Assembly: GCA_034435315.1 (NCBI GenBank)
Contig: DAOTYB010000154.1
Span: 1-41,939, forward strand
Length of the DNA: 41,939 nt
Reading direction: 5' to 3'
Source of the DNA: VGOB01 sp034435315
GTDB taxonomy: Bacteria > Chloroflexota > Anaerolineae > UBA4142
The position numbers were made by a program, and so were the translations under genes. Each line of letters starts with the position of its first letter. The stretch's first letter is position 1. Positions 22,915 through 31,475 of the stretch are shown here, piece after piece. Below the pieces are notes generated by a model. It was not told the origin of the DNA. It did no database searches and saw only the letters and a list, made by a program, of their open reading frames with translations.

Positions 22915-24354
22915 ATGTTGACACTGGCGGATGTGTACGCGGCTCTGTTGCACGTGCAGGTTGAGGCGGCGGCGCGCGTTCCGATTACGCAGGTGGTGAT
23001 TGATTCGCGCCAGACGTGCGCGGCTTCGCTTTTTGTGGCGTTGCAAGGCGAAAAGCAGGATGGGCATCACTTTATCGCCGATGCACTGGCGCGTGGTGCG
23101 ACGGTGATTATCGCCGAAGCGCGCGGAGGACGCGGGCTGGGTCCGAATGTACACGTGATTGATTGTATCAATCGCGGTGTCGCCGGGTTGCAACCTGGCC
23201 CGCCCTTCCTTCCGTGTGTGTTTCTGGTCGAATCGAGTTTACGCGCGTTGCAACAACTTGCCGCGTTCTATCGGCGCAAGTTCGCGTGTCAAGTTGTTGG
23301 GGTGACCGGCAGCGTGGGCAAGAGTTCGACCAAAGAGTTGATTGCGGCGGTGTTGCGTCAGCGTTTTGTGACTTTGAAAAGTGAAGGGAATTTCAACAGC
23401 GAAATCGGTTTGCCGTTGACGGTGTTGCAGTTGAACGCCTCGCACGCGCGCGCGGTGTTGGAAATGGCGATGTACGCGCTCGGCGAGATCGCAACGCTGT
23501 GTGAGATTGCGCAACCACGCATCGGTGTGGTGACGAATGTGGGACCGGTGCATCTGGAACGTCTGGGTACGATCGAACGCATCGCGCAAGCCAAAGCCGA
23601 ACTGGTCGAAGCGTTGCCGGCGGATGGGTATGCGATTCTGAATGGGGATGATCCGCGCGTGATGGCGATGCGTGCCAAGACGCGCGCGCGTGTGCTGTGC
23701 TATGGTTTGCATCCGCAGTGTGATGTGTGGGCAGATGACATTGAGAGTTTTGGGCTGGAAGGTATCGCGTTCACGTTGCACTGGCGCGGGGAGAGTGTGC
23801 GCGTGCGGATTCCGCTGTTGGGGCGGCATAGTGTTCACACCGCGCTCGCGGCAACCAGTGTCGGTCTGGTAGAAGGGTTGGGGTGGGAGGAGATCTTGCG
23901 CGGCTTGCGCGACGAATCGGCGCAGTTGCGCTTGCTGGTGGTGCCGGCAGAGAACGGCGTGACGATTCTCGATGATACGTATAACGCCAGTCCTGCCTCG
24001 TCACTGGCAGCGTTGAACTTGCTCGCCGAGTTGGAAGGGCGTAAAATTGCGGTGCTGGGGGATATGCTGGAACTGGGGAGCGAAGAACAACGCGGGCATC
24101 AGGTCGTCGGCGGACGTGCCGCGCAGGTGGTGGATGTGTTGATCGCAGTGGGGGCGCGCGGGCGCTGGATTGGCGAAGCGACGCGCGCGGCAGGTTTGCC
24201 GGCGGCGCAGGTCTTTTTTGCCGAGGACAATGCGCGCGCCATCGAACTGTTGCGTACCGTGATGCAGGCGGGTGATATGATTCTGGTCAAGGGATCGCGG
24301 GGAATGCAGATGGAACAAATCGTTAATGCGATTGCGCGAGCGGAGACGAGTTGA
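22915..24354 (+). CDS. murF: UDP-MurNAc-tripeptide--D-alanyl-D-alanine ligase
   Basis: A 479-residue Mur ligase that adds D-Ala-D-Ala to the UDP-MurNAc tripeptide. The N-terminal substrate domain has 'VVIDSRQTCAASLFVALQGE' (27-46), the MurE/F-type 'DSR..'. The P-loop is 'GVTGSVGKSSTKELI' (129-143). 'GNFNSEIGLPLTVLQL' and 'VLEMAMYALGEI' are MurF landmarks, followed by 'LDDTYNASPASSLAAL' in the C-terminal domain. ATG 22915 is used; GTG 22900 overlapping the ftsI stop is an alternative giving five more residues. The 3' end overlaps mraY by TGATG. Confidence 0.95.
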   Translation: MLTLADVYAALLHVQVEAAARVPITQVVIDSRQTCAASLFVALQGEKQDGHHFIADALARGATVIIAEARGGRGLGPNVHVIDCINRGVAGLQPGPPFLPCVFLVESSLRALQQLAAFYRRKFACQVVGVTGSVGKSSTKELIAAVLRQRFVTLKSEGNFNSEIGLPLTVLQLNASHARAVLEMAMYALGEIATLCEIAQPRIGVVTNVGPVHLERLGTIERIAQAKAELVEALPADGYAILNGDDPRVMAMRAKTRARVLCYGLHPQCDVWADDIESFGLEGIAFTLHWRGESVRVRIPLLGRHSVHTALAATSVGLVEGLGWEEILRGLRDESAQLRLLVVPAENGVTILDDTYNASPASSLAALNLLAELEGRKIAVLGDMLELGSEEQRGHQVVGGRAAQVVDVLIAVGARGRWIGEATRAAGLPAAQVFFAEDNARAIELLRTVMQAGDMILVKGSRGMQMEQIVNAIARAETS

Positions 24355-25337
24355 TGGCCTGGCCACTGACGCTGGGAACGATCGCTTTTTTTCTCGCCGT
24401 GATCTGGGGCGCGCCGCTCATTCGTTTGCTCAAAACCTACAGTCTGGGCAAGCAGATTCGGATTGATGAACCGACCCGGCATCGCGTCAAGACCGGTACC
24501 CCAACGATGGGTGGCGTGATGATTATTGGACCGGTGTTGATCATCACCATCGGTTTGAATCTGGCGGCATTGATGGGAAACACGCTCATCGGGCGTTCGA
24601 TTCTGGTGCCGATGGGCACGATGTTGACGTTTGGCATTCTGGGCGCGCTGGATGACTGGGCGGGGATTCGCGGCGTGCGTCAGGGGGATGGGTTGACGGC
24701 GCGGAACAAGTTGCTGGTGCAAGTGATTCTGGCGTTTGGGATTGCCTGCGCGCTGCATTTCGTTCTCGATTTGCGTAGTATTGCGATTCCACTGGTGCCC
24801 ACCAAGATTGATATTGGCTTGCTCTACATCCCGATTGCCATGTTCTTCGTTGTCGGTTTCTCGAATGCCGTGAATCTGACGGATGGTCTGGATAGTCTTG
24901 CCGGCTGGACGAGTGCCATCGCGTTCGCATGTTACGGTGTGATTGCGTATTTGCAGGGGCAAGCGTATCTGGTGGTGTTTTGTTTTACGGTGGTCGGCGC
25001 GCTGCTGGCGTTCTTGTGGTACAACGCGCATCCTGCCGAATTGTTTATGGGCGATACCGGCGCGCTCGCGCTCGGTGCGACGCTCGCGGTGGTCGCGCTG
25101 ATGACCGGGCAGTGGTTGTTGCTCCCGCTCATTGGCCTGGTGTTTGTAGCAGAAGCGCTCTCGGTCATTATTCAAGTGGCATATTTCAAGTGGACGCGTG
25201 GCAAGCGCGTGTTCAAGATGGCGCCGTTGCATTTGCATTTCGAATTACTCGGCTGGTCGGAGACTCAAGTGGTGCAACGATTCTGGCTGGTGGCGCTTTT
25301 GGCGGGGATGCTGGGGATTGCGCTGGCGTTGGTGTAG
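24354..25337 (+). CDS. mraY: Phospho-N-acetylmuramoyl-pentapeptide-transferase
   Basis: A 327-residue membrane enzyme with about ten helices that makes lipid I from UDP-MurNAc-pentapeptide and undecaprenyl phosphate. Active-site features: Asp100-Asp101 ('GALDDWAGI'), 'NAVNLTDGLDSLAG' (171-184), and 'FMGDTGALALG' (Asp234). The histidine motif near the C-terminus reads H-L-H-F-E (293-297) where most MraY have H-H-H-F-E; the outer histidines are kept. Start ATG 24354 overlaps the murF stop (TGATG). It is followed by a tandem-repeat spacer and then murD. Confidence 0.96.
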   Translation: MAWPLTLGTIAFFLAVIWGAPLIRLLKTYSLGKQIRIDEPTRHRVKTGTPTMGGVMIIGPVLIITIGLNLAALMGNTLIGRSILVPMGTMLTFGILGALDDWAGIRGVRQGDGLTARNKLLVQVILAFGIACALHFVLDLRSIAIPLVPTKIDIGLLYIPIAMFFVVGFSNAVNLTDGLDSLAGWTSAIAFACYGVIAYLQGQAYLVVFCFTVVGALLAFLWYNAHPAELFMGDTGALALGATLAVVALMTGQWLLLPLIGLVFVAEALSVIIQVAYFKWTRGKRVFKMAPLHLHFELLGWSETQVVQRFWLVALLAGMLGIALALV

Positions 25338-25340
25338 TGG

Positions 25341-25454
25341 GATTGTTGGATCGTTGGATTGTTGGATCGTTGAATTGTTGAATTGTTGAATCGTTAGATC
25401 GTTATGTGTGATGGGTAAGACCCAAAACCTGTAACCTGAAACTTGAAACCTCGA
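25341..25454 (+). repeat. GATTGTTG octamers and ACCTGAA heptamers between mraY and murD
   Basis: Eight octamers (GATTGTTG, GATCGTTG, AATTGTTG, AATCGTTA types; 25341-25404), a short unique stretch, then four heptamers (ACCTGTA, ACCTGAA, ACTTGAA, ACCTCGA; 25427-25454). The murD ATG abuts the last unit. Confidence 0.85.
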
Positions 25455-26864
25455 ATGGACCTGGCTAACAAACGCGTGCTCGTCTTTGGGCTGGGCGTGC
25501 ATGGCGGCGGCGTGGGTGTAGCGCGCTGGCTGGTCAAGCAGGGCGCGCGCGTCACCGTGACGGATTTGAAACGCGCGGAGGAATTGCAAACCGCGCTCGA
25601 CGCGCTGCGCGGCTTGCCGATTGAGTATGTGCTGGGAGAGCATCGCGAACAAGATTTTTTGAACGCCGATCTCATCGTGCGTAATCCCGCTGTACCACGC
25701 GAATCGAGATGGTTGACACTGGCGCGCGAGCACAACATTCCGGTCGAAATGGAAATTTCACTCTTTGTAGAGCGCTTGCCGCGCGGCGCGGCACAGGTCA
25801 TCGGGATCACCGGCACCAAAGGCAAAACGACGACGACGCTGATGACCGGCGCGATCTTGCAGCGCGCCAATCCCAAAACTGTCATCGCCGGGAATTTGCG
25901 CGTGAGCGCGCTCGAACTGCTCGACCAGATTGATGCCGATACCCCCGTGGTGCTGGAACTCTCGTCGTGGCAACTCGAAGCATTCCCACCGCACAAAATC
26001 AGTCCGCACCTTGCGGCGATTACGAACATTTTTCCCGATCACCTCAATCGCTATCGCGATCTGGAGGATTACGCGCAAGCCAAGTGTATCATCTTTCGGC
26101 ATCAACAACCGGGTGATTACATCGTCTTGAATCTGGACAATCGCATTCTCACGCGCTTGCCGCGCGCGCTGGGGCGTGTGGTATGGACGAGTGTGACGCG
26201 TCCGCTCCGCGAAGGCGCGTATCGTGAGGGCGAGTGGCTGGTCTGGCGCTGGGAAGGTGCCACGCAGAAAATCGTGCGCGTGAACGATCTGCGCGTGACA
26301 GGACAGCACAACCTGGCAAATGCGCTCACGGCGATGGCGCTGGCGTCGCTGTGGGGCGCAACACCAGAGCAGATCGCGCGCGCGCTCGTCGAGTTTCGCG
26401 GCGTGGAGCATCGGCAGGAGGTCGTGCGCGAACTGGACGGCGTGCGTTACATCAACGATACGACGGCAACCGCGCCCGCCGCGACTATCGCTGCTATCGA
26501 AACGTTCGCACCGACCGCGCGTGGGGTCGTGCTCATCGCCGGCGGCGCAGACAAGTCGCTCGATTTCTCCGATCTGGCGCGCGTGCTGGTGCAACGCGTG
26601 CGCGCCATCATCTTGCTCGAAGGTTCGGCGACGGACAAACTGGCGCGCGCGCTCGAACACGCCGGCGGGAGTGCGCTCGTGGTCGGGCGATTTGACGATT
26701 TTGAGCGCGCCATCAAAAAATCGCGCGAGATTGCGCACGATGGGGAAATCGTTTTGCTCTCGCCCGCGTGCGCGAGTTTTGGGATGTTTGCCAACGAGTT
26801 CGAGCGGGGCGCGTTGTTCAAAGAGATTGTGAATAGAATGACAAATGTGCCAATGAGCCAATGA
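25455..26864 (+). CDS. murD: UDP-N-acetylmuramoyl-L-alanine--D-glutamate ligase
   Basis: About 469 residues; adds D-Glu to UDP-MurNAc-L-Ala. The N-terminal Rossmann-like domain reads 'KRVLVFGLGVHGGGVGVARW'. The ATP P-loop is 'GITGTKGKTTTTLM' (a Lys variant of the usual GTNGKTT). 'LELSSWQLE' and 'NIFPDHLNRY' followed by 'YAQAKCIIF', with the carbamylated-Lys position, are MurD hallmarks. The C-terminal domain has 'YINDTTATAPAATIAAIE' and 'LIAGGADKS'. ATG 25455 is used; an upstream TTG at 25443 lies in repeat DNA. The last residues ('MTNVPMSQ') and the stop come from an octamer repeat tract, so the tail is not native-looking. Confidence 0.95.
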   Translation: MDLANKRVLVFGLGVHGGGVGVARWLVKQGARVTVTDLKRAEELQTALDALRGLPIEYVLGEHREQDFLNADLIVRNPAVPRESRWLTLAREHNIPVEMEISLFVERLPRGAAQVIGITGTKGKTTTTLMTGAILQRANPKTVIAGNLRVSALELLDQIDADTPVVLELSSWQLEAFPPHKISPHLAAITNIFPDHLNRYRDLEDYAQAKCIIFRHQQPGDYIVLNLDNRILTRLPRALGRVVWTSVTRPLREGAYREGEWLVWRWEGATQKIVRVNDLRVTGQHNLANALTAMALASLWGATPEQIARALVEFRGVEHRQEVVRELDGVRYINDTTATAPAATIAAIETFAPTARGVVLIAGGADKSLDFSDLARVLVQRVRAIILLEGSATDKLARALEHAGGSALVVGRFDDFERAIKKSREIAHDGEIVLLSPACASFGMFANEFERGALFKEIVNRMTNVPMSQ

Positions 26865-27025
26865 GCCAGTGAGCCAATGTGCCAATGAGCCAAAGGTGGC
26901 AATGACAAATGAGTGAATGACGGATGACGAAAGACGAAAGACGAATGACGAAACGATCCAACGATGCAACAATCCAACAATGCAACAATGCAACAATCCA
27001 ACAATCCAACAATCCAACGATCCGA
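26838..27025 (+). repeat. Mixed repeat tract between murD and ftsW
   Basis: GAGCCAAT-type octamers (about 26850-26890), GACGAAA/GACGGAT heptamers (about 26919-26953), then nine octamers of CGATCCAA/CAATGCAA type (26954-27025). It contains the murD stop and the first ATGs of ftsW. Confidence 0.85.
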
Positions 27026-28244
27026 CAAATCGAAAATCGTTGACGGCGGCGGTATTTTCGGAGCGCATTTGCCGCGCGGGGATTACGTTCTGCTCGGTGT
27101 CGTTTTGTTGTTGCTTCTGTTTGGCTTGCTGATGGTCTTTAGTGTGACGTTTCCACTGCGGTTGCAATTGGGCAAGCCGGACCCGTATCGGGATTTTGTG
27201 AATCAGGCGATTTATGCCACGCTGGGGCTGGGAGCGTTGTTGGTGTGCGCGCGGCTGGATTATCGCGTGTGGCAGCGTTTGGCGATACCGTTGATGCTCA
27301 TCACGCTGGTCCTGTTGGTGGCGGTGTTGTTTGCCCCGCCGGTGAACAATGCGCGGCGGTGGTTGTTCAGTGGTTCGGTGCAACCCGCCGAGTTTGCCAA
27401 GTTTACGATGGTTGTGTATATGGCGGCATGGCTGTCCTCCAAAGGTGAGAAACTGCGCCGGGTGACGTATGGCGTCTTGCCGTTCGCGTTGATTGTGGGT
27501 ACGGTCTGTGGCTTGATCGTGTTGCAACCGAATATGAGTACTGCTGTCATCATTGCCTTGTGTGCGCTGGTGATGTTTTTCGTCGCGGGCGCGGATGTCA
27601 TCCAGTTGGCGTTGTTGGGCATCATCGGCGGTGGTGCGGCAGTGATGGTGGTGATGAATACGCCTTATCAGTTGCAACGCTTTTTGATTTTTCTGCAAAA
27701 CCCCTTGATGTTATCCGAGCGCGAGGGGTATCAAGTTGTGCAGACCTTGATGGCGCTAGGTTCAGGTGGACTGCTGGGACGTGGCCTGGGCGCGGGGTAT
27801 GCCAAATTCGGTTTCGTGCCCTCGCCGCAGAATGACTCGATCTTTGCCTTGTTGGGTGAAGAATTGGGCTTGGTCGGTACCTGGTTTGTACTCGGTTTGT
27901 TTCTCCTGTTGGCGTATCGCGGCTTTGCGATTGCGGCGCACACGCGCGAACTGTTTGGGCAGATGTTGGCGGTGGGCTTGACGTTCTGGTTGATCTTTCA
28001 GGCGTTTTTGAACATCGGCGTTGTGACCGCCACTTTTCCTTTGACCGGCGTGCCTCTGCCTTTTATCTCGGCGGGTGGTTCCGCGCTGGTCATTGCACTG
28101 GTGTCGGTGGGAGTGTTGCTCAGCATCTCGCGCGCGACAGCAGCCGAAGGGACGAATGCGACTTTTGATTTCGGGTGGCGGAACCGGGGGACACGTGTAC
28201 CCCGCGCTGACCGTCGTGCGCGCGCTCCGCGCGCGCGACGGTAA
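26964..28244 (+). CDS. ftsW: Septal peptidoglycan glycosyltransferase FtsW (SEDS)
   Basis: A 426-residue SEDS protein with about ten helices that polymerises lipid II at the septum with FtsI. The catalytic-loop aspartate is present in 'PSPQNDSIFALLGEELGLVG' (normally HTDFIFA). The C-terminal signature is 'NIGVVTATFPLTGVPLPFIS', then 'AGGSALV'. The first about 20 residues ('MQQSNNATMQQSNN') are pure repeat translation; the true start may be ATG 26964 or 26988, both inside the tract, with no ribosome site seen. The last about 30 residues overlap murG by 89 bp and are Arg-rich. Confidence 0.93.
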   Translation: MQQSNNATMQQSNNPTIQRSDKSKIVDGGGIFGAHLPRGDYVLLGVVLLLLLFGLLMVFSVTFPLRLQLGKPDPYRDFVNQAIYATLGLGALLVCARLDYRVWQRLAIPLMLITLVLLVAVLFAPPVNNARRWLFSGSVQPAEFAKFTMVVYMAAWLSSKGEKLRRVTYGVLPFALIVGTVCGLIVLQPNMSTAVIIALCALVMFFVAGADVIQLALLGIIGGGAAVMVVMNTPYQLQRFLIFLQNPLMLSEREGYQVVQTLMALGSGGLLGRGLGAGYAKFGFVPSPQNDSIFALLGEELGLVGTWFVLGLFLLLAYRGFAIAAHTRELFGQMLAVGLTFWLIFQAFLNIGVVTATFPLTGVPLPFISAGGSALVIALVSVGVLLSISRATAAEGTNATFDFGWRNRGTRVPRADRRARAPRARR

Positions 28245-29268
28245 CGCGTTTGTTTATGTGGGACGCGCGCAGAGCGTCGAGGAGCAGTTGGCGCGTCGCG
28301 CGCAGATTCCCTTTCGCGCGATTGAAACGGGGCAGGTGCGTGGTCAGGCGCTCTGGACGGTGGCGCGCAATGGGATGCGTATGCTGCGTAGCATTGGCAC
28401 GGTGCGCACCCTCATTCGCGAATTCAAACCCGATGTGATTTTTGTTACCGGTGGATACGTGAGCGCGCCGGTCGTGTGGGCGGGTGCGCTGGAAAACATC
28501 CCGCGCGTGATTTATTTGCCCGATCTGGAACCGGGTTGGGCGGTGCGTGTGACGGCGCGCTGGGCAACGCGTGTGGCAGTATCCTTTGACGAGGTGGCGC
28601 GATATTTTGCGCCGGGTCAAGCCGTCGTCACCGGCTATCCGGTGCGCGCAGAATTCTTTACCACCAATCCACAGCGCGCGCGCGCGCAGTTTCAACTGGA
28701 TACAGCAACGCGTACTGTGACGATTATGGGCGGTAGCACTGGCGCCCACGCGATCAATCGGGCGGTAGTGATGAACTATGTCGCGCTGGCGGAATTTGCT
28801 CAGGTCATTCATCTCACAGGTAAGAACGATGCTGCGTGGGTGCAGCGTGAGGTCGAACAGTTGCCACGTGATTTGTGCGCGCGCGTACGTGTGTTCGATT
28901 ACCTCGACGATGATTTGCCTGCGGCGCTGGCGGCTGCCGATGTGGTGATCGCGCGCGCAGGTGCCGCTACACTCGGCGAGTTTCCCGCGCTGGGAGTGCC
29001 GGCGATTCTGGTGCCCGGCGCGTTTGCCGGCAAACACCAGGTCCAGAACGCGCGTTTTCTGGTCGAACGTGGCGCGGCGCGAATGCTGGACGAAGAGACG
29101 CTCAAGCAGACTTTGCTGCCCACCCTGCAAGAACTTTTTGCGACACCTAAAAGATTGTATGCGATGCGCGCGGCAATGCGCGCGCTCGCCAATCCGCGTG
29201 CTACACAGAACATCGTTGACCTGCTCATGCAATACGCTTTGGGTACCACGCGCGAGGTCACGTCGTGA
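28156..29268 (+). CDS. murG: UDP-GlcNAc:lipid I N-acetylglucosaminyltransferase
   Basis: A 370-residue GT28 enzyme that turns lipid I into lipid II on the inner membrane face. The N-terminal glycine loop is 'SGGGTGGHVYPALTVVRAL' (6-24), 'VTGGYVSAPVVWAG' follows, and the second domain has 'GGSTGAHAIN' and 'IARAGAATLGEFPALGVPAI' then 'KHQVQNARFL' for UDP-GlcNAc. ATG 28156 is chosen over the longer frame because AAGGGA lies 6 nt upstream and the conserved start is there. This leaves an 89-bp overlap with the ftsW 3' end. It overlaps murC by GTGA. Confidence 0.96.
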   Translation: MRLLISGGGTGGHVYPALTVVRALRARDGNAFVYVGRAQSVEEQLARRAQIPFRAIETGQVRGQALWTVARNGMRMLRSIGTVRTLIREFKPDVIFVTGGYVSAPVVWAGALENIPRVIYLPDLEPGWAVRVTARWATRVAVSFDEVARYFAPGQAVVTGYPVRAEFFTTNPQRARAQFQLDTATRTVTIMGGSTGAHAINRAVVMNYVALAEFAQVIHLTGKNDAAWVQREVEQLPRDLCARVRVFDYLDDDLPAALAAADVVIARAGAATLGEFPALGVPAILVPGAFAGKHQVQNARFLVERGAARMLDEETLKQTLLPTLQELFATPKRLYAMRAAMRALANPRATQNIVDLLMQYALGTTREVTS

Positions 29269-30626
29269 TACCGCGTCGTATTCACATCGTTGGGATTGGT
29301 GGCATCGGTCTCTCGGCGATTGCACGCGTGTTGCTCGCGCGCGGTGTGCACGTTTCGGGTTCTGACCTCAGCCCGTCGCCCATCACCGATGAACTGGCGC
29401 GACTGGGCGCACACATTCGGATTGGGCATAACGCGGAGAATGTAGGCGATGTGGAGATGGTGCTCGTCACCTCCGCCGCCAGTGCGGACAATCCCGAGAT
29501 TGGCGAAGCAAGACGCCGGGGCATCCGCATCGTCAAACGCCACGAGTTGTTTCGCGACCTGATACAGGGTAAACAGACGATTGCGATCGCCGGCACGCAT
29601 GGTAAGACGACAACAACTGCGATGATCGCGACGATTCTGGCAGATGCCGGCTATGATCCTGATGCGATTGTCGGCGGTATGGTCCTCGATTGGGCAAGTA
29701 ATGCGCGCGCGGGACGCGGGGACTATATTGTGATTGAAGCCGACGAGTATGATCGCGCGTTTTTGGGCTGGTCGCCCGCTGTGGCGGTGGTCACGAGTAT
29801 CGAGATGGATCACCCCGATATGTTTCGAGATGTGGAGGAGGTGACGCGCGCGTTTCGCGAATTCGTGCAGCAGGTTCCGCGTGCAGGTGTGGTGATCGGT
29901 TGGGGTGATGCGGCGCGCGTCACGAGAGTGCTCGCGCATCTCTCGGCACGTGTGCGGCGCTATGGTTTTGCGGAGACAAACGATTGGCGCGCGGACGCGG
30001 TGCGACCTAACGCGCGTGGCGGGAGCGATTTTGTGGTGTGGCGCGGCGCGCAAGCGCTGGGCGAGTGGAGTGTGCCAGTGCCGGGGCGCCACAATGTTCT
30101 GAACGCTCTCGCGGCAATCGCTGTGGCGCAGGAGGTGGGCGTTGATCTTGACTGTGCACGCGCGACACTGGCGAATTTTAGAGGTGTGGCGCGGCGATTC
30201 GAAATCAAAGGGAACTTTGGTGGCGTGACGATTGTAGATGATTACGCGCATCATCCCACCGAGATTCGCGCCACGCTTGCCGCTGTGCGCGCGCGGTTTC
30301 CGCAGCAAACGCTCTGGGCGGTCTTTCAACCGCACACCTTTTCGCGCACGCGCGCCTTGTTGGACGAGTTTGCACTCGCTTTTGATAATGCCGATCACGT
30401 GATCCTCACCGAAATCTACGCAGCGCGCGAGCGCGCCCATCAGGAAACGAGTAGCGCGCAGATCGTCGCGCGAATGCAACATCGGGATGCGCGGTTCATC
30501 GCTTCGCTGAGGCAAGCCGCCGAGTTCTTGAAGGAACACCTGCAGGAGGGAGATGTGCTGGTCACGCTCGGCGCGGGAGATGTGTATCGCGTCGGAGAGG
30601 AGATCGCGCGCGGGCGAGGAGCCTGA
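29265..30626 (+). CDS. murC: UDP-N-acetylmuramate--L-alanine ligase
   Basis: A 453-residue Mur ligase adding L-Ala to UDP-MurNAc. N-terminal 'RIHIVGIGGIGLSAIARVLL', P-loop 'IAGTHGKTTTTAMIATIL' (108-125), then 'VIEADEYDRAFLGWSP' (157-171), where many MurC have EADESD; the Tyr form is seen in other clades. 'IVDDYAHHPTEIRATLAAVR' and 'FQPHTFSRTRALLDEF' complete the family pattern. GTG 29265 overlaps the murG stop (GTGA), so translation is coupled. Confidence 0.96.
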   Translation: MIPRRIHIVGIGGIGLSAIARVLLARGVHVSGSDLSPSPITDELARLGAHIRIGHNAENVGDVEMVLVTSAASADNPEIGEARRRGIRIVKRHELFRDLIQGKQTIAIAGTHGKTTTTAMIATILADAGYDPDAIVGGMVLDWASNARAGRGDYIVIEADEYDRAFLGWSPAVAVVTSIEMDHPDMFRDVEEVTRAFREFVQQVPRAGVVIGWGDAARVTRVLAHLSARVRRYGFAETNDWRADAVRPNARGGSDFVVWRGAQALGEWSVPVPGRHNVLNALAAIAVAQEVGVDLDCARATLANFRGVARRFEIKGNFGGVTIVDDYAHHPTEIRATLAAVRARFPQQTLWAVFQPHTFSRTRALLDEFALAFDNADHVILTEIYAARERAHQETSSAQIVARMQHRDARFIASLRQAAEFLKEHLQEGDVLVTLGAGDVYRVGEEIARGRGA

Positions 30627-30629
30627 GTT

Positions 30630-31475
30630 ATGTCGGAGATTTTCGGATTCCGCAGTTTAATCTACTGGTGGGGTATGTTGACGGCAACCGTGTTCGTCAA
30701 GGATTGGTTGTTTCAACTCGCCATTTTTTTCAAGACCTCGGATACCTTTTCGCCAACACGGATACCCTTTAACCTCTTTCCCACGATAGATGATTCAATC
30801 AGGAGATTGGCGGATTTTATCCGCGACACTGTCAAGTTCAAGCCGGATGCTGTATTGATTGAAATCGGTACGACCCGCGTGCCGAATGCTGTGCTGGCGA
30901 TACTGGTAGGAATACTGTGTGTCATCTTTGCCGCGCTGCTGGTGCGACGCGCGTTGCGTTCGCACTTGTGGTTCGATGATTTCCTGGCGGTGTTCGTGAT
31001 GTATGCGGTGTTGCGCATTGTGGGCCACATCACCTCCTTGACCCAGACGATTCCGCTCGCCAATTGGTTTCGCATCTTTGCCGATAGTAAAGAGGCGGCG
31101 TATCTGGTGTTGATGGTTTTGTTACTCTTTCTGACGTTTTTCGGCGAAGGGTTTGAGAGCAAGCGCGCGTTCTGGCGTTCCATCATTGCGGTCTTTGTCC
31201 TGTCCTTGTTCATCTATCCGCTTCAGGTGTCGGCGTACTTTGGTGATTTGCTGAACGCGCTGGCGCTCTTTGGGGTGGGCTTGCTGGATGCCAATAATCT
31301 TCCGTTTGCTCTCATGTGGGGCTTGATTGGAATGTTGCTGGCGTTGTATCGTCTGGCGACTCCTGAAGGTGGCGCGGCACCCAGCGCACCAGCACCACGT
31401 CCCAGCGGAGGTGGACAGGCAGCCGCGGGCGGTGGTGGCGGCTTGAAGTGGTTACGCCGGTTCTCGCGCAAGTGA
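30630..31475 (+). CDS. Unknown polytopic membrane protein within the dcw cluster
   Basis: A 281-residue protein between murC and murB that matches no family I recognise. Predicted helices are at about 9-34, 86-107, 116-137, 156-172, 182-203 and 207-241 (one or two). A roughly 50-residue polar segment (35-85, 'PTIDDSIRRLADFIRDTVKF') lies between the first two helices. The C-terminus (244-281) is Gly/Ala/Pro-rich, ending in a basic 'GLKWLRRFSRK' tail that could contact membrane or nucleic acid. AGGAG sits 9 nt upstream of ATG 30630. It starts 3 bp after murC and ends overlapping murB by GTGA, so it is tightly built into the operon. A role in lipid II handling or divisome assembly is plausible but only inferred from position. 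Confidence 0.85.
   Translation: MSEIFGFRSLIYWWGMLTATVFVKDWLFQLAIFFKTSDTFSPTRIPFNLFPTIDDSIRRLADFIRDTVKFKPDAVLIEIGTTRVPNAVLAILVGILCVIFAALLVRRALRSHLWFDDFLAVFVMYAVLRIVGHITSLTQTIPLANWFRIFADSKEAAYLVLMVLLLFLTFFGEGFESKRAFWRSIIAVFVLSLFIYPLQVSAYFGDLLNALALFGVGLLDANNLPFALMWGLIGMLLALYRLATPEGGAAPSAPAPRPSGGGQAAAGGGGGLKWLRRFSRK

Noticed and set aside
24099..25238. 379-codon minus-strand open frame across murF and mraY
   Set aside because: Shadow of the mraY frame; composition Gln/Arg/His-rich and unlike any protein.
25758..27698. 646-codon open frame on the minus strand across murD and ftsW
   Set aside because: Entirely antisense to two well-conserved genes; its product is His/Arg/Gln-rich with no motif, as expected of a shadow frame in GCG/CGC-biased DNA.
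28899..30539. 546-codon minus-strand open frame across murG and murC
   Set aside because: Antisense to conserved Mur enzymes, no start signal, no recognisable domain.
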